Source: Pedobacter aquatilis (GTDB taxonomy: Bacteria; Bacteroidota; Bacteroidia; Sphingobacteriales; Sphingobacteriaceae). From it: 64,000 nucleotides of DNA. Where the stretch lies: contig NZ_JAUFPW010000026.1 of the NCBI RefSeq assembly GCF_030409415.1, positions 41,125 through 105,124 on the forward strand, read 5' to 3'. The translations under genes were made by a program, and so were the position numbers. Positions 62,758 through 64,000 of this stretch are shown here, one piece after another (within the stretch, counting starts at the first letter, position 1; every line of letters begins with the position of its first letter). Under the pieces are notes generated by a model, which did not search any database, was not told the DNA's origin, and saw only the letters and a program-made list of their open reading frames with translations.

Positions 62758-62922
62758 TCATAAATCCCTATCCGTTGCCACCCTGCTATTTCCACTCCGC
62801 TTTCCGACAGAAAGTTGATGAGTAGTAGGTTTACTTCTTACAACGTGTTTTTTTCCTCTTCGATAAAAAATAAGATCCCCCAGTTGACCGGAAAATCTAA
62901 CAATCCCATTTAATGTAGCCAT
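62758..62922 (-). CDS. Short ORF, possible fragment of a Bacteroidota small-protein family
   Basis: 54 residues read leftward from the ATG at 62922: MATLNGIVRFSGQLGDLIFY, RRGKKHVVRSKPTTHQLSVG and KRSGNSRVATDRDL. The start MATLNGIVRFSGQLGDLIFY with RRGKK and VVRSK fits the N-terminus of a family I recall from Bacteroidota genomes (pattern MA-x3-G-I-x-F-x-G-x-L-x-x-L-x-F-Y-x-R-x-G), usually about twice this length. The C-terminal 14 residues do not look conserved, so the gene may be truncated by a frameshift. The function of the family is unknown to me. The frame, ATG and protein-like composition make it more than a chance ORF. Confidence 0.5.
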   Translation of the reverse strand: MATLNGIVRFSGQLGDLIFYRRGKKHVVRSKPTTHQLSVGKRSGNSRVATDRDL

Positions 62923-64000
62923 AATTGATTATATTTGATTTAACCAAGGGATTGATCAATCCAATATACAAAATTTCCAATTATTTCAGCAAACAAATCC
63001 GTATCAAATCCGACTCTAGTCCGTGTGCAGTCCGTGTTTCGGCTATATTTACTTGTCTCTTGCTTTTATACTGCTTTAGGTCTGCCTTGGAAACTATTCG
63101 CCCCAAACCTACTGCTTCCTGAGTAATTGGCCTGTCTGTAAATAGTTAAAAGGTAACGAAAGGGTTAAGCAGAAGCGAAGATTTGGTATGGCTTGTCCGA
63201 ACAAGGTGCGCACCTTATCCAATTCTTTCTCGATTTAATTGCAGATACTTCGCGAAATGAAAGCAGGCGCATTCGCATCCTCCTTCCACCACGCCTAAAC
63301 CAAGTCGAATAATTTTCGAACCAGCTACCTTACTGTAGCACAGGAATAGGTATCGGATGGGTAATGTGCTAGAGATGGTTGGGCTGGTGCTTGGATGTTT
63401 GATTAAAGAAGAACATATATCTTTCGACAGCTTCGATACAAAAAAGTCAAATAAACCACCCCCAACCTCCCGAATAATCGGGATAAACAATCCTTTGAAA
63501 ATAAGGAGGGGAGTTCCCCTCAATTTGTAAATCCTCCCCCTGCCCTCCCGAATCGTCGGGATAGAATCCTCCAAAGTGGCATAGCAACTCTTTGAAGCAA
63601 ACACAGCTTAAACCATTCGAGACGTTCTGCGCTTTGCTACGCGGCTTAGGGAATGTTGGATTGCATGTCCCGAGTATTGGGGAAGCCTTGATGTTATGCC
63701 TGGTTGTTTATTTTTTTAATGGTTAAGCATGCTTTCGCTATGCTCAGGTTTGTTTCTTTTGTATCAAGACAAACTGCGAAGCAAGCTTGAAGACCAAAAA
63801 GCAAAATAATGACAGTTGAAAAAAGTTTAGAGCCCCTCGGCGGCGGCGAGCCCAGACAATCCTAAGTGAAGTTACACACTCATTTATAAATGAACAAACC
63901 ACCCCCAACCCCCAATGTCATTAACTTAAGGGAATCATAGGGTAAGGAACTGTAAAAACAGTTCCTTTGTGCTTTCGAAACAACCCCCATGACATCAACA
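62923..64000. other. Repeat-filled region to the right edge, no supported gene
   Basis: No convincing coding region. 63013-63045 has a directly repeated GTCCGTGT word. 63450-63560 is pyrimidine-rich with ACCACCCCCAACC, two CCCGA..TCGGGA palindromes (CCCGAATAATCGGG and CCCGAATCGTCGGG) and AAGGAGGGG, resembling the interior of 51370-51429; AAACCACCCCCAACCCCC recurs near 63897. GCTTTCGCTATGCTCAGG and GCTTTGCTACGCGGC recall fragments of the second repeat family. AAGGAACTGT (63944-63953) and ACAGTTCCTT (63958-63967) form a perfect hairpin with a 4-nt loop. Two longer open frames here lie across these repeats and show no protein-like features. Confidence 0.6.

Noticed and set aside
62925..63122. 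65-codon open frame on the plus strand
   Set aside because: Antisense to the upstream side of the 54-residue ORF, with low-complexity content and no recognisable domain.
63215..63604. 129-codon open frame on the minus strand
   Set aside because: It runs through palindromic, pyrimidine-rich repeats shared with 51370-51429 and has no protein-like features.
62640..64000. Insertion sequence or integrase remnant
   Set aside because: No transposase or recombinase motif and no terminal inverted repeats with target duplications could be identified.
1..64000. tRNA or rRNA genes
   Set aside because: No cloverleaf with a conserved T-loop word or rRNA core sequence was recognised on reading; a dedicated tRNA/rRNA scan was not possible here.

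Overview
The window looks like a chromosome segment of a Bacteroidota bacterium, most likely family Sphingobacteriaceae and close to Pedobacter. The basis is three SusC-type TonB-dependent receptors (two with SusD partners), a hybrid two-component regulator beside one SusCD pair, a type B T9SS sorting domain, the small Bacteroidota proteins DUF4295 and DUF5606, AT-rich DNA, A-rich leaders without strong Shine-Dalgarno sequences, and TAnnTTTG promoter -7 elements. The genus is inference; no rRNA or tRNA gene was seen.

Layout. 1-2042: the 5' part of a susC gene running off the left edge, with a LacI-family regulator gene upstream and three matching operator-like palindromes between them. 2161-4785: a surE / small membrane protein / lpxB operon interrupted by an intergenic repeat. 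5008-7938: a secreted two-domain M16 peptidase. 8228-21231 (minus): a polysaccharide utilisation locus with regulator (HTCS), susC, susD, a GH130 mannoside phosphorylase-type enzyme, an MFS sugar transporter and an unrecognised 571-residue exported protein. 21367-26227: a CsbD-like stress protein and a second susCD pair without local enzymes. 26300-31601: acetyl-CoA synthetase, then rpmB, rpmG, DUF4295, ftsY and rimO. 31676-37063: a small exported protein, gpsA, a TolC/HlyD export pair and a polysaccharide deacetylase. 37479-42716: two aconitases of different families head to tail. 43032-49276: a small lipoprotein, a GH1 beta-glucosidase, a large T9SS-exported PKD protein, and a MutS-like gene broken by one in-frame TGA. 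49320-57996: rlmH, a tiny membrane peptide, DUF5606, cyclophilin, an exported protein usually mislabelled asparagine synthetase B, two outer-membrane barrel proteins, purine nucleoside phosphorylase and lpxK. 58407-59546: a fatty acid hydroxylase/sterol desaturase family protein. 59547-64000: an accessory region with a REP-type tandem array, a two-gene HEPN-containing module of unknown function, a short ORF and repeat-filled DNA.

How the genes work together. The GH130 locus is a coherent glycan uptake and phosphorolysis unit: HTCS senses, SusCD imports across the outer membrane, MFS crosses the inner membrane, GH130 cleaves in the cytoplasm. lpxB and lpxK belong to lipid A synthesis; acs and the two aconitases feed and run the citrate/glyoxylate cycles; rpmB-rpmG-DUF4295-ftsY-rimO is a ribosome and secretion cluster.

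The non-coding DNA is unusually structured. A composite intergenic repeat with conserved arms recurs at least four times, with different REP palindromes inside the arms. A REP array with 72- and 81-bp periods lies next to the HEPN module. The best candidates for undescribed biology are the HEPN/unknown-protein pair (60428-62606), the orphan enzyme candidate in the GH130 locus (8228-9943) and the composite repeat family. None of these can be proved from sequence alone.
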